A stretch of 64,000 nucleotides of DNA from Kluyvera intermedia (GCF_034424175.1 NZ_CP139986.1:4340001-4404000), one strand, 5' to 3'; positions 38,861 through 48,081 are shown, numbered from the stretch's first letter. Translations and numbers: made by a program. Notes: generated from the sequence alone by a model not told the origin.

Positions 38861-38907
38861 TTGTGTTCCTTGATAAGTGTTTGCTTAAGTAACTTGATTC
38901 AATCTTA

Positions 38908-40323
38908 TTATTCGTCGTCGTACTGCGGTCCTGCGTAGTTATCGAAACGCGACCATTGACCGTTGAACGTCAGACGTACCGTCCCGATTGGGCCGTTACG
39001 CTGTTTACCAATGATAATCTCGGCGATACCTTTTAAGTCACTATTTTCGTGATAAACCTCATCACGATAGATAAACATGATTAAGTCGGCATCCTGCTCG
39101 ATGGAGCCGGATTCACGCAAGTCGGAGTTGACCGGGCGTTTGTCCGCACGTTGTTCCAGGGAGCGGTTAAGCTGCGACAGCGCCACCACCGGTACGTGCA
39201 GCTCTTTAGCTAACGATTTAAGCGAGCGGGAGATTTCAGCGATTTCCAGCGTACGGTTGTCGGAAAGCGACGGCACACGCATTAGCTGGAGGTAGTCGAT
39301 CATAATCAGGCCAATACCCCCATGTTCACGGGCGATACGGCGCGCGCGGGAGCGTACTTCCGTCGGCGTCAGGCCGGATGAGTCATCAATATAGATGTTT
39401 CGTTTTTCCAGCAAGATCCCCATGGTGCCGGAAATACGCGCCCAATCTTCATCATCAAGCTGACCGGTACGAATACGGGTCTGGTCAACGCGAGACAGAG
39501 ACGCCAGCGTACGCATCATGATCTGTTCTGATGGCATCTCGAGACTGAAGATGAGAACCGGTTTATCCTGCAACATCGCCGCATTTTCGACGATGTTCAT
39601 TGCAAATGTCGTTTTACCCATCGCTGGACGAGCGGCCACAATAATCAAATCTGACGGCTGTAAGCCTGCGGTTTTTTTATTGAGATCATCATAACCGGTG
39701 TTTACCCCGGTGACGCCGTCGTGCGGCTGCTGGAAAAGCTGTTCGATACGCGCGACGGTAGCGTCGAGCACTTCGGTAATATTTCGCGGGCCTTCGTCTT
39801 TATTGGCGCGGCTTTCAGCGATTTTAAAGACGCGAGACTCCGCCAGATCCAACAGGTCTTCACTGGTGCGGCCCTGCGGGTCAAAACCGGCTTCGGCGAT
39901 TTCATTGGCCACCGAGATCATTTCACGGACAACCGCACGTTCACGAACAATATCAGCGTAAGCACTGATGTTCGCCGCACTTGGCGTGTTTTTTGACAAT
40001 TCTGCCAGGTAGGCGAAACCGCCGACACTGTCCAGTTGCCCCTGTCGCTCCAGCGATTCCGCGAGCGTGATCAGGTCAATCGGGCTACCGCCTTCTTGCA
40101 AACGCCCCATCTCCGTGAAGATGTGGCGGTGCGGACGCGTGTAGAAATCGTCGGAGACCACGCGCTCAGCGACGTCGTCCCAGCGCTGGTTATCCAGCAT
40201 TAAACCGCCCAACACCGATTGTTCCGCTTCAATCGAGTGCGGCGGTACTTTCAGCCCTGCGACCTGAAAGTCGCGGTCGCGAGCTTCGGTTTGGGGTTTG
40301 TTGAAGGGTTTATTTGCTGCCAT
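38908..40323 (-). CDS. dnaB: DnaB, replicative DNA helicase
   Basis: The protein has 471 residues, equal to E. coli. The N-terminal helical domain (about 30-130) is followed by the RecA-like motor with Walker A AARPAMGKTT around residue 230 and Walker B LIMIDYLQLM. The hexamer unwinds DNA 5' to 3' at the fork and binds primase. It diverges from qorA across 89 bp. Confidence 0.98.
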   Translation of the reverse strand: MAANKPFNKPQTEARDRDFQVAGLKVPPHSIEAEQSVLGGLMLDNQRWDDVAERVVSDDFYTRPHRHIFTEMGRLQEGGSPIDLITLAESLERQGQLDSVGGFAYLAELSKNTPSAANISAYADIVRERAVVREMISVANEIAEAGFDPQGRTSEDLLDLAESRVFKIAESRANKDEGPRNITEVLDATVARIEQLFQQPHDGVTGVNTGYDDLNKKTAGLQPSDLIIVAARPAMGKTTFAMNIVENAAMLQDKPVLIFSLEMPSEQIMMRTLASLSRVDQTRIRTGQLDDEDWARISGTMGILLEKRNIYIDDSSGLTPTEVRSRARRIAREHGGIGLIMIDYLQLMRVPSLSDNRTLEIAEISRSLKSLAKELHVPVVALSQLNRSLEQRADKRPVNSDLRESGSIEQDADLIMFIYRDEVYHENSDLKGIAEIIIGKQRNGPIGTVRLTFNGQWSRFDNYAGPQYDDE

Positions 40324-40412
40324 AGTGAATGGTATTACCGAGATAGAGAGTGGGTCGAAAGATTACCATATTATATCACTTTTGACCGCATCCAAATGAG
40401 ACTGGAGGAAGC

Positions 40413-41396
40413 ATGGCAACCCGCATTGAATTTAGCAAACATGGCGGCCCGGAAGTGTTGAACGCCGTCGAATTCACCCCGAATGCCCCCGGTGAAAACG
40501 AAGTGCAGGTGGAAAACAAAGCCATCGGCATCAACTACATCGACACCTATATCCGCAGCGGCCTCTACCCACCGCCGTCGATGCCAAGCGGTCTGGGCAC
40601 TGAGGCTGCCGGGGTGGTCAGCCAGGTGGGTAGCGGCGTTAAACACATCAAAGCAGGCGATCGCGTGGTATACGCCCAATCCGGGCTGGGTGCATACAGT
40701 TCAGTGCATAACGTGCCAGCCGATAAAGTCGCCCTGCTACCTTCAGCTATCTCTTACGAGCAGGCTGCCGCGTCATTCCTGAAGGGTTTAACGGTCTATT
40801 ATTTGCTGCGTAAAACCTATGAAATCAAACCCGGCGAGCCGTTCCTGTTCCACGCGGCGGCAGGTGGTGTGGGGTTGATTGCCTGTCAGTGGGCAAAAGC
40901 GCTGGGAGCGAAGCTTATCGGCACCGTAGGAAGCGCAGAAAAGGCCGAGCGAGCTAAACAGGCGGGAGCCTGGCAGGTAATTAATTATCGCGATGAAAAT
41001 ATTGCTGAGCGGGTTAAGGAGATTACTGGCGGTAAAAAGCTGTCGGTGGTCTACGACTCGGTGGGTAAAGACACATGGGAGGCATCACTCGACTGCTTAA
41101 AACGTCGCGGCCTGATGGTTAGTTTTGGCAATTCATCCGGCCCGGTGACCGGCGTCAACTTGGGGATCCTCAATCAGAAAGGTTCATTGTTTGTCACCCG
41201 CCCTTCTCTTAACGGCTACATCACAAATTATGATGAACTCAAAGAGGCCAGCCATGAGCTGTTTTCGCTTATCGCCAGCGGCATTATCAAAGTGGATGTG
41301 GCAGACAGCCAGAAGTATCCGTTGAAAGAGGCGCGACGTGCACATGAAATTCTGGAAAGCCGGGCCACACAGGGGTCAAGCCTGCTGATTCCGTAA
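40413..41396 (+). CDS. qorA: QorA, NADPH-dependent quinone oxidoreductase
   Basis: This 327-residue zinc-free medium-chain dehydrogenase has the E. coli length. The nucleotide-binding motif AAAGGVGLIACQWA lies around residue 147, and the quinone-reductase signature around GDRVVYAQSGLGAYS. It reduces quinones by one electron using NADPH. It is monocistronic with its own terminator. Confidence 0.95.
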   Translation: MATRIEFSKHGGPEVLNAVEFTPNAPGENEVQVENKAIGINYIDTYIRSGLYPPPSMPSGLGTEAAGVVSQVGSGVKHIKAGDRVVYAQSGLGAYSSVHNVPADKVALLPSAISYEQAAASFLKGLTVYYLLRKTYEIKPGEPFLFHAAAGGVGLIACQWAKALGAKLIGTVGSAEKAERAKQAGAWQVINYRDENIAERVKEITGGKKLSVVYDSVGKDTWEASLDCLKRRGLMVSFGNSSGPVTGVNLGILNQKGSLFVTRPSLNGYITNYDELKEASHELFSLIASGIIKVDVADSQKYPLKEARRAHEILESRATQGSSLLIP

Positions 41397-41418
41397 AGTT
41401 TCTCGCGCACAAAAGACT

Positions 41419-41450
41419 AGGGCTTCCCGTAGGAAGCCCTTTCTTTTTTT
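41419..41450 (+). terminator. Rho-independent terminator of qorA
   Basis: AGGGCTTCC-CGTA-GGAAGCCCT is followed by TTCTTTTTTT. Confidence 0.93.
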
Positions 41451-41567
41451 AGTTCGGCTGTATGTAGGGTACAGCTCGATGAATTCGTTAACCGAGCCAT
41501 AGTGACAGATTTATTACGCAAAACCTACGGTGTTTTATGCAAAAATATTGAGGTTGTGACAGAAGCC

Positions 41568-41807
41568 TCAATACCTCCGGTAGTTGCTGCGGTAGGTTTG
41601 ATTTTTCGGTGATTTAATCGCTCGAATAATCCACACGCCGACCACCGCCAGGATCAGCCACGGCAGTAACTTGATCATAATCGCGAACAAGCCACCGACA
41701 AACATCAGAGCCGTTGCCGCCACCAGCGCGGCAATAATGCCGAGCAGAGAAATGCCGGTAACCAGCAGCATCACGAAAAATCCAATCACAAATAACAGTT
41801 CCAGCAT
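41568..41807 (-). CDS. pspG: PspG, phage shock protein G
   Basis: This 79-residue inner-membrane protein (E. coli PspG has 80) has three hydrophobic segments (LLFVIGFFVMLLVTGISLLG, AALVAATALMFVGG, LLPWLILAVVGVWII) and a basic C-terminal tail. It is an effector of the phage shock response to membrane stress. A sigma-54 promoter lies just upstream, in line with PspF control. Confidence 0.93.
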   Translation of the reverse strand: MLELLFVIGFFVMLLVTGISLLGIIAALVAATALMFVGGLFAIMIKLLPWLILAVVGVWIIRAIKSPKNQTYRSNYRRY

Positions 41808-41848
41808 GGTCGCTCTCCCAGAATAAAACGCTTTTCTGTCAGAACTAT

Positions 41849-41865
41849 TACAAGAATCGTGCCAA
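41849..41865 (-). promoter_or_regulatory. Sigma-54 promoter of pspG
   Basis: On the minus strand TTGGCACGATTCTTGTA shows the -24 GG element and a -12 region in which the usual GC is GT. It lies about 45 bp before pspG. Its position and match fit the PspF-activated promoter known for E. coli pspG. Confidence 0.82.
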
Positions 41866-41886
41866 AAATAACTTATTGAATATCAA

Positions 41887-41917
41887 CAAAAACGCCCTGC
41901 AACAGGGTGCAAGGCGT
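41887..41917 (-). terminator. Rho-independent terminator of dusA
   Basis: On the minus strand ACGCC-T-TGCA...TGCA-G-GGCGT forms a 10-bp stem with one wobble pair, followed by TTTTTG. It separates dusA from pspG. Confidence 0.8.
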
Positions 41918-41947
41918 GGTGAATTTGACCAGGTTTTAGCGAAATAA

Positions 41948-42946
41948 TTAACGCTTATCAGCGACCAGCTTTAATGCATGTTCCAGCACATTGATATCAG
42001 CACCGGGTTTGTGCGCATTTTCGCTCAGGTAGCGACGCCACTGGCGCGCACCCGGAATGCCCTGGAACAGCCCCAGCATATGGCGAGTCACGTGGCCCAG
42101 ATAGGTGCCGTTGCTCAGCTCGCGCTCAATGTACGGGTACATCGCACGCACCACGGCCACCGGGTCAGCATCCACGCCATTGGTACCGAAGATTTCACGG
42201 TCAACCGACGCCAGAATACCTGGGTTTTGATAGGCTTCGCGACCCACCATCACGCCGTCCATATGTTCCAGATGCACTTTGGCCTCTTCCAGCGACTTGA
42301 TGCCGCCGTTGATAGACATGGTCAGGTGCGGGAAATCGCGTTTGAGTTGGTAAACACGCGGGTAGTCCAGCGGTGGAATCTCGCGGTTCTCTTTCGGGCT
42401 TAAGCCCGAGAGCCAGGCTTTACGCGCATGGATGATAAACATTTCACATTCGCCGCGACCGGACACGGTTTCAATGAAATCGCAGAGAAATTCGTAGCTG
42501 TCCTGGTCGTCAATGCCGATACGGGTTTTCACCGTCACCGGGATGGAAACCACATCGCGCATCGCCTTAACGCAATCCGCCACCAGCTGCGCGTTGCCCA
42601 TCAGGCAAGCCCCGAACATGCCGTTTTGTACACGGTCAGAAGGGCAGCCGACATTGAGGTTAATTTCATCATAGCCCCGCTCCTGCGCCAGTTTCGCACA
42701 GTGTGCAAGCGCTGCCGGATCGCTCCCACCAAGCTGCAGGGCAATCGGATGCTCTTCATCACTGAAGGCCAGATAGTCGCCCTTGCCGTGAATAATCGCC
42801 CCGGTGGTCACCATTTCGGTATACAGCAGCGTGTGCTGTGACAGCAGGCGCAGGAAGTAGCGGCAGTGTCTGTCCGTCCAGTCGAGCATTGGCGCGATGG
42901 AAAAACGGTGAGCGGGGAAAGCAGCAGTCGAAGATTCTGACAACAT
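41948..42946 (-). CDS. dusA: DusA, tRNA-dihydrouridine synthase A
   Basis: This 332-residue FMN enzyme has a TIM barrel with the Dus signature [20 protein letters not shown] around residue 97, which contains the catalytic cysteine. [18 protein letters not shown] at the N-terminus and SINGGI in the middle bind FMN. It reduces uridine 20/20a in the tRNA D-loop. Upstream lies the hicAB locus on the opposite strand. Confidence 0.95.
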   Translation of the reverse strand: MLSESSTAAFPAHRFSIAPMLDWTDRHCRYFLRLLSQHTLLYTEMVTTGAIIHGKGDYLAFSDEEHPIALQLGGSDPAALAHCAKLAQERGYDEINLNVGCPSDRVQNGMFGACLMGNAQLVADCVKAMRDVVSIPVTVKTRIGIDDQDSYEFLCDFIETVSGRGECEMFIIHARKAWLSGLSPKENREIPPLDYPRVYQLKRDFPHLTMSINGGIKSLEEAKVHLEHMDGVMVGREAYQNPGILASVDREIFGTNGVDADPVAVVRAMYPYIERELSNGTYLGHVTRHMLGLFQGIPGARQWRRYLSENAHKPGADINVLEHALKLVADKR

Positions 42947-43020
42947 GGCGATTATTTAAGCATCCGGAAAAAGGGGGCGGTACTATAGCACAGCCGGGAA
43001 ACGGATACGATTCGCCTTGA

Positions 43021-43045
43021 TATGATATCAAAAAATGATATCATA
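43021..43045. promoter_or_regulatory. Operator-like perfect palindrome upstream of hicAB
   Basis: TATGATATCA-AAAAA-TGATATCATA is a perfect inverted repeat of 10 bases with a 5-base centre; each arm also contains GATATC. It lies about 45 bp before the toxin gene, overlapping a probable -10 (CATAAAAT). This is the expected place for HicB autorepression. Confidence 0.75.
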
Positions 43046-43088
43046 AAATTGACTTTGGCGATCCCTACATCAAAAAATGGAAATTGAG

Positions 43089-43352
43089 ATGAAATCATTG
43101 AACGCCAGGCACCAGAAAACATTACAGCTGATCTTCTCTCTGCCCACACCGGCCTCACTGGAATGGCGAAAAATTGAAGCACTATTTATCGCTTTGGGTG
43201 CCAAAGCTTCGGAAGGAAATGGCTCTCGGGTTCGATTTGAAATTAACCAGGTCGTAGCCTCTTTCCACCGACCTCACCCTGACAAGGAAGCAAAGGTTTA
43301 CCAGGTTCGCGATGCTATGGCATTTCTTATCGCAGTAGGAGTGACACCATGA
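43089..43352 (+). CDS. hicA: HicA-family toxin (variant without the GSH histidine)
   Basis: The ATG at 43089 gives 87 residues; an in-frame ATG at 43077 adds four. GGA lies seven bases before 43089. The sequence WRKIEALFIALGAKASEGNGSRVRFEI...FHRPHP...YQVRDAMAFL is the HicA mRNA-interferase variant in which the usual GSH motif reads GSR (Arg47). A later conserved FHRPHP supplies histidines. HicA cleaves mRNA when unneutralised. The gene precedes and overlaps hicB by 4 nt, the usual toxin-first hic order. Base composition is lower in GC than the neighbours, suggesting transfer. Confidence 0.85.
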   Translation: MKSLNARHQKTLQLIFSLPTPASLEWRKIEALFIALGAKASEGNGSRVRFEINQVVASFHRPHPDKEAKVYQVRDAMAFLIAVGVTP

Positions 43353-43684
43353 TGAATACCATGACGTACAAAGGCTATGCCGCAAAAATTGATTACAGTG
43401 ACGAAGACCAATGTTTTGTCGGGCGTATTGCTGGCATCAGGGATGTGATTGGTTTCCATGCAGATAACGTAGCTGACCTTCGCATTGCCTTTGAGGAAGC
43501 CGTTGACGATTATATCGCGTATTGCACAGAGCAAGGCCGTGAGCCATTGCGCCCAGCAAGCGGAAAAATTAGCCTGCGAATCTCTCCTGAGGTTCACTCG
43601 GCAATCAATATCGCAGCAGAAGTATCCGGTAAAAGTGTCAATCAATGGATTAACGACACGCTTTCGCGGGCCGCCCACGGTTGA
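43349..43684 (+). CDS. hicB: HicB-family antitoxin
   Basis: This 111-residue protein has an N-terminal RNase-H-like HicB domain (YKGYAAKIDYSDEDQCFVGRIAGI) and a C-terminal ribbon-helix-helix (KISLRISPEVHSAINIAAEVSGKSVNQWINDTL). The first part binds HicA; the second should bind the operator upstream of hicA. The ATGA overlap with hicA indicates coupling. Confidence 0.87.
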   Translation: MMNTMTYKGYAAKIDYSDEDQCFVGRIAGIRDVIGFHADNVADLRIAFEEAVDDYIAYCTEQGREPLRPASGKISLRISPEVHSAINIAAEVSGKSVNQWINDTLSRAAHG

Positions 43685-43689
43685 ACCTG

Positions 43690-43735
43690 AGCGTTGAACA
43701 TCCCCGGCGGCGCTGCGCTTGGCCGGGAATAGTGC
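43690..43735. repeat. REP unit between hicB and the TraF-like gene
   Basis: ATCCCCGGCGGCGCTGCGCTTGGCCGGGAATAG has the GGCGGCGCTGCGCTTGGCCGGG arm found in other REP units of the window (51812, 61510). Confidence 0.7.
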
Positions 43736-43738
43736 GGT

Positions 43739-44986
43739 TTAGAACGTGACGCTGACCTGCGCGCCTGCGCCCCAGGTTTGGTCTTCGCCGTACAGCCCCA
43801 TCAGGTCGAGGTGTACCCGGTTAAACGGTGCAAAACCGACGCCGCCGGTGAAGACGTTGCTGTCGTTATCCTTGACGTCTGCACGGTAGCCTGCGCGCAG
43901 TGCCAACCAGTCGAGCGGACGTACCTCGGCACCGACGCCGACGTATTGCGAGCTTTCCTCACTCTTGAAGCCTTTGGTTTCCGTCAGATCACCATCAGCG
44001 CTCAGGGTAAGCATGTCGGTATGCCAGGCCACGCCTGCGGTGACCAGCGGACGGATTTGGTACGTGTCGCGCACACCGTCCACCTCTTTGGTGTCGATAT
44101 CGCGGGAGAACAGGTTTTGCCCACTCAGCCCCACAGTCCAGTTGTCGCCAAAGTCGGCGGCCATCCCGGCATCCACGTTAAAACCGGTGTCGTCGTTACG
44201 ATAGCGGCTGCTATTGATATCGTCGCTGCTGAAGTTGTAGATCGACACGGTGTAGTTATAGAGCCAGGTTTTTTGCAGTTTTGGCGTCACGCCAAATGAT
44301 ACCGGCACGCCACCAAAATCAAACTGGCGGGCAATAGCAACACCGTAGTCGGAAACGATCGCCGCTCGGCCATAACCTTTAGATTTGAGATTTTGTGGGT
44401 TAACCGCCAGTGCGCTGGAAGGCACGGCTTCAACGCCACGCAGCAGGTCAATATCGCCCTGGTCGATATACGAACTCACTCGCGCCCGAGCGCTAGCTTT
44501 CGCCACAAACGCCACGTCCAGAGTCTCATTCGGAATACTCACCGCCAGCCCCGCCCCAGCTTTCGCACTGGCGGTTTTTCCCTGGAGTGAAGAGAGCTGA
44601 TCCGCTAAATCACCGGCGGCAGATGAAACCTGTCGGTAGCCCGCACTGCCGGGGACGAACAGGTCGAAAAGATTGATATTGTCCAGAGAGTGGCGATAGT
44701 TGTTTACATCGTCGCTGATATCATCAATTTTATCGCGCAGATTGTCCTTGTCTGATATCTGCGCACCAATTGTCGGTAGGATCACCGTCACATTATCGTC
44801 CGGTTTGGATTTTGCCAGCAACGCTGGGTTAATCAGCACCCCGCTACCGTATTTCGCGGAAGCGACACCGGTGCCACCCATGGCGTCATTTCTGGCTTCC
44901 GTCCAGCCGTTTGCTGCCCCTGCCTGTCCTGCCACTAAAAAAGAGACAGCGATCCCCATCAGCGAAAATTTTTCGTTTTTTTTCAC
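43739..44986 (-). CDS. TraF_2-type (PF13729-like) outer-membrane beta-barrel protein
   Basis: This 415-residue protein seems to start at GTG 44986 (MKKNEKFSLMGIAVSFLVAGQAGAANGW); no upstream ATG fits the signal peptide, which ends AGA|ANG near residue 25. The mature part begins WTEARNDAMGGTGVASAKYGSGVLINPALLAK, a pattern of FadL-like barrels and of chromosomal proteins often labelled conjugal transfer TraF. Alternating strands fill the C-terminal half and it ends VSVTF, typical of a barrel closing strand. No conjugation genes are near, so the label is a family name, not a function. Confidence 0.78.
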   Translation of the reverse strand: MKKNEKFSLMGIAVSFLVAGQAGAANGWTEARNDAMGGTGVASAKYGSGVLINPALLAKSKPDDNVTVILPTIGAQISDKDNLRDKIDDISDDVNNYRHSLDNINLFDLFVPGSAGYRQVSSAAGDLADQLSSLQGKTASAKAGAGLAVSIPNETLDVAFVAKASARARVSSYIDQGDIDLLRGVEAVPSSALAVNPQNLKSKGYGRAAIVSDYGVAIARQFDFGGVPVSFGVTPKLQKTWLYNYTVSIYNFSSDDINSSRYRNDDTGFNVDAGMAADFGDNWTVGLSGQNLFSRDIDTKEVDGVRDTYQIRPLVTAGVAWHTDMLTLSADGDLTETKGFKSEESSQYVGVGAEVRPLDWLALRAGYRADVKDNDSNVFTGGVGFAPFNRVHLDLMGLYGEDQTWGAGAQVSVTF

Positions 44987-45158
44987 AGTTTGCCCGTTTT
45001 ATTGTCTGTTATGAAACAACACTCCCTCTGTTATCACCCAGAGAGAGAAGAACTATTGCTGTGAATAACGGGACAAAAAGCGGTTTGTTCCCTTAACTGA
45101 AATTTTCGACAGGCTATATTTATTAGTAAGCGCCCTAATCTTTTATAGAAGAGGATCG

Positions 45159-45650
45159 TTAATTTCGCCCAGGTTTTCCGTCGTGTGGGCCAAAAAACTG
45201 CGGTGGGTGATCCACCCAACGGTCTTCACGGGTGACAGCATACGACGCATTTAGCGGATAGTAGATTCGGTTCGACCGCTTGTTTGCCTCACCGACTACC
45301 AATAAACGCACCTCTTCTGAGGTGTTATTGATAAAGGTGTGACAGACACCGGTTCCGGCCGGAAAACCGACGCTATCACCCGGTTCCAGCTTCCACAAAT
45401 AACCATTAATCCATGCCTGAGGGTAGCCCTCCAGCACATAGATAAACTCTTCCTCATCACTTTCAGCATGCGGGTAAGAGGTGCGACGGCCCGGTGGTAA
45501 ACGCTCGTGATGAATACCAAGATGCCTAAGCCCCAACGCACGAGCCAGCGGCGCGCCAATAGCAAAGCGTTCTTCACTATCGGGATAAGTCGAATTATCG
45601 GGTCCTTCAACATCGTGCCAATGGCGAATGCAATCGGGTCTTTTCATCAT
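45159..45650 (-). CDS. Cupin-domain protein
   Basis: This 163-residue cytoplasmic protein has a cupin core: TSYPHAESDEEEFIYVLEGYPQAWINGYLWKLEPGDSVGFPAGTGVCHTFINN. The first motif H-x5-E-E-x-Y-V-L-E-G and the second G-D-x3-F-P-x-G-x2-H are conserved, so metal binding is likely. The second methionine (45647) has better spacing from AGGA. Substrate unknown. It shares its strand with the TraF-like gene across a 172-bp gap and diverges from zur. Confidence 0.8.
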   Translation of the reverse strand: MMKRPDCIRHWHDVEGPDNSTYPDSEERFAIGAPLARALGLRHLGIHHERLPPGRRTSYPHAESDEEEFIYVLEGYPQAWINGYLWKLEPGDSVGFPAGTGVCHTFINNTSEEVRLLVVGEANKRSNRIYYPLNASYAVTREDRWVDHPPQFFGPHDGKPGRN

Positions 45651-45772
45651 TTTCGTCCTGAGTGTGAACTAAGCCTGCTATAACACACCTATAGCACACG
45701 GGTGGAAACTCGGCGTTTCTAACATAACATGATAAAGTATGCGTTTGTTTCACCCGTAACTCGAGGACGCCA

Positions 45773-46288
45773 ATGGATAAGACCACTACGCAAGAACTGT
45801 TAGCGCAAGCTGAATTGCTGTGCGCGCAACGCGGCGTGCGCCTGACTCCGCAACGTCTGGAAGTACTGCGTCTGATGAGTCTGCAGGAAGGGGCGATTAG
45901 CGCCTACGATCTGCTCGATCTACTGCGCGTCAAAGAACCCCAGGCTAAGCCGCCAACGGTTTATCGCGCACTGGAGTTTCTGCTCGAGCAAGGTTTTGTG
46001 CATAAAGTGGAGTCTGCGAACAGCTACGTGCTCTGTCACCTGTTCGATCAACCGACTCACACCTCGGCGATGTTTATCTGCGACCGCTGCGATGTGGTGA
46101 AAGAAGAGTGTGCGGAAGGGGTGGAAGATATCATGCATACGCTGGCGGCAAAAATGGGCTTTGCCCTGCGCCATAACGTTATTGAAGCACATGGTTTGTG
46201 TTCAGGCTGCGTGGAAGTAGAAGCGTGCCGGGCGCATGAAGATTGCCAACACGACCATACCATTCAGATTAAAAAGAAATCCCGCTAG
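45773..46288 (+). CDS. zur: Zur, zinc uptake regulator
   Basis: The protein has 171 residues, equal to E. coli Zur. This Fur-family repressor has a winged helix (RLTPQRLEVLRLM...PPTVYRALEFLLEQGF) and C-terminal zinc motifs CDRCDVV and CSGCVEVEAC plus a histidine tail EDCQHDH. With zinc bound it represses zinc uptake genes. Confidence 0.97.
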   Translation: MDKTTTQELLAQAELLCAQRGVRLTPQRLEVLRLMSLQEGAISAYDLLDLLRVKEPQAKPPTVYRALEFLLEQGFVHKVESANSYVLCHLFDQPTHTSAMFICDRCDVVKEECAEGVEDIMHTLAAKMGFALRHNVIEAHGLCSGCVEVEACRAHEDCQHDHTIQIKKKSR

Positions 46289-46342
46289 TGGCTGCTTAAC
46301 GGGGGAGCGTACGTCCTTGTACGCACGGGTAGGAATTATACG

Positions 46343-46552
46343 TTACCAGTGATGGTTATTACGTTTGTCCCAGCTATCGACCTCTTTCTCCGCTTCATCC
46401 TTCGCGTAGCCGTAGCGTTCCTGAATTTTACCGACCAGCTGATCGCGTTTACCTTCGATCACCGTCATATCGTCATCGGTCAGTTTGCCCCATTGCTCTT
46501 TCACTTTACCTTTAAGCTGTTTCCAGTTGCCGCCGATTTCGTCTTTATTCAT
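46343..46552 (-). CDS. yjbJ: YjbJ, CsbD-family small stress protein
   Basis: The ATG at 46552 gives 69 residues (MNKDEIGGNWKQLKGKVKEQWGKLTDDDM), equal to E. coli YjbJ. It is a hydrophilic CsbD-like protein, very abundant in stationary phase in E. coli. The role is unknown. A longer frame starting at 46648 has no homologous residues. It converges on zur. Confidence 0.93.
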   Translation of the reverse strand: MNKDEIGGNWKQLKGKVKEQWGKLTDDDMTVIEGKRDQLVGKIQERYGYAKDEAEKEVDSWDKRNNHHW

Positions 46553-46692
46553 CATCAAATCCTCGAACGTCAGTGATTGAACTAGTGAACTAAAGGTTGC
46601 TGTAGAGCAGACGTCTTTTTCTCTAAGCGTGAGATTAATTGTAGTCACTCATTCTGGGGTTGATTCACTATTCGGAATCTTTAACCGTTCCG

Positions 46693-48012
46693 TCAGAGAA
46701 ACCAGCTATTGTTCCGCCAGTGCCGACGCCAGATAACCGCCAGAGACAAACCGCGCAAAGCAAGGAAAACAGCCAGCGCTAGCCACAGACCGTGATTGCC
46801 AAGAACCGGCAGCGCCAGCAGCGTTAACGCAAAACCTACCGCCGCTACCGCCATGCTGTTACGCATCTCCGCCCCACGCGTTGCCCCGATAAACATGCCA
46901 TCGAGCAAGTAACACCACACGCCAATCACCGGTAACACCACCTGCCAGAGCACATAGCGATCGGCTAGCTGTTGTAGTTCGGGCAATGAAGTCAGCAACG
47001 CAACGATATGCTCACCGAAAACGGCATAAATCAGCGCGAAGGCTAGCGCAACCACGCCGGCCTGACGACACGCAGCCCGCCAGACCTCCAGCAATTTGCT
47101 ACCATCCCGCGCGCCGTAGGCCTGCCCGGAATGCGCTTCTACCGCATAGGCGAAGCCGTCCAGTGCATAGGCCGTGAAGGTCAGCATGGTCATCAGCACC
47201 GCATTCACCGCCACCACGTCGCTACCAAGACGCGCGCCAAAAACGGTCACGGCACCAAAGCAAAGCTGGAGCAGCAACGAGCGCAGCATGATGTCGCGGT
47301 TCAGCGCCAGCAAGCGGCGGAAGTCACCCGCCCAGGCGGTTTTGAGCATTGCCCAGGAAATCCCGCGCATCACCAGCACCTTACGCACCATGCCCAATCC
47401 CACCAGCAAGGTAGCGTATTCGGCAATCGCCGTTGCCAGCGCCGCGCCCTGCACGTTCATGTGTAGCCCCATAACCAGCCACAGATCGAGCACAATGTTC
47501 AGAACGTTACCGACCACCAGTAGCACTACGGGCGCTCGCGCATATTGCACGCCGAGCAACCAGCCCAGCAGTACGAGGTTTGCCAGTGATGCCGGAGCGC
47601 TTAGCCAACGGATGGAAAGAAAACGCCGCGCCTGCTCCAGCACTTCACCGCTCCCTCCGACGATGGACAGCGCCAACTCAATCAATGGATTTCTGAAGAG
47701 GACAATCAGCAATCCGGCCCCCAGCGCCAGCAGCAGCGGCTGCACCAGCGCACGAGCCAGCGCCTGCGGATTTTTGGCGCCAAACGCCTGTGATGTCAGG
47801 CCAGTAGTGCTCATACGTAAAAACAGCAATAGCATGAACAGGAAACTGGTCGCAGTGGCGCCAATCGCCACGCCGCCGAGGTAAACGGGACTGTCGAGGT
47901 GACCAATAACCGCGGTATCCACCAGCCCCAGAAGAGGAACGGTGATGTTGGAGAAGATCATGGGAAGCGCCAGGCGCCACAGGGCCTTATCGGCGGAAGT
48001 CAGAAGCGGCAT
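46693..48012 (-). CDS. dinF: DinF, MATE-family SOS-inducible transporter
   Basis: This 439-residue protein has about 12 helices in two similar halves of the MATE family. It lies downstream of lexA on the same strand (69-bp gap) and is expected to be co-transcribed with it and SOS-induced, as in E. coli. It has been linked to protection from oxidative stress and bile salts. Confidence 0.94.
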   Translation of the reverse strand: MPLLTSADKALWRLALPMIFSNITVPLLGLVDTAVIGHLDSPVYLGGVAIGATATSFLFMLLLFLRMSTTGLTSQAFGAKNPQALARALVQPLLLALGAGLLIVLFRNPLIELALSIVGGSGEVLEQARRFLSIRWLSAPASLANLVLLGWLLGVQYARAPVVLLVVGNVLNIVLDLWLVMGLHMNVQGAALATAIAEYATLLVGLGMVRKVLVMRGISWAMLKTAWAGDFRRLLALNRDIMLRSLLLQLCFGAVTVFGARLGSDVVAVNAVLMTMLTFTAYALDGFAYAVEAHSGQAYGARDGSKLLEVWRAACRQAGVVALAFALIYAVFGEHIVALLTSLPELQQLADRYVLWQVVLPVIGVWCYLLDGMFIGATRGAEMRNSMAVAAVGFALTLLALPVLGNHGLWLALAVFLALRGLSLAVIWRRHWRNNSWFL

Positions 48013-48081
48013 GTGTGTATACCAGAAAGAAAAAAGGCTGTGATAGCGAAAGCCTCACAGCCGTTTAAGACAGGGGAAGAG

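Noticed and set aside
43739..44986. Sign of an integrated conjugative element from the TraF-like gene
   Set aside because: No relaxase, coupling protein, integrase or other tra gene is near, and this family is widespread on chromosomes.
46308..46325. GCGTAC-GTCCTT-GTACGC hairpin as zur terminator
   Set aside because: The stem is only 6 bp and no T run follows on either strand.
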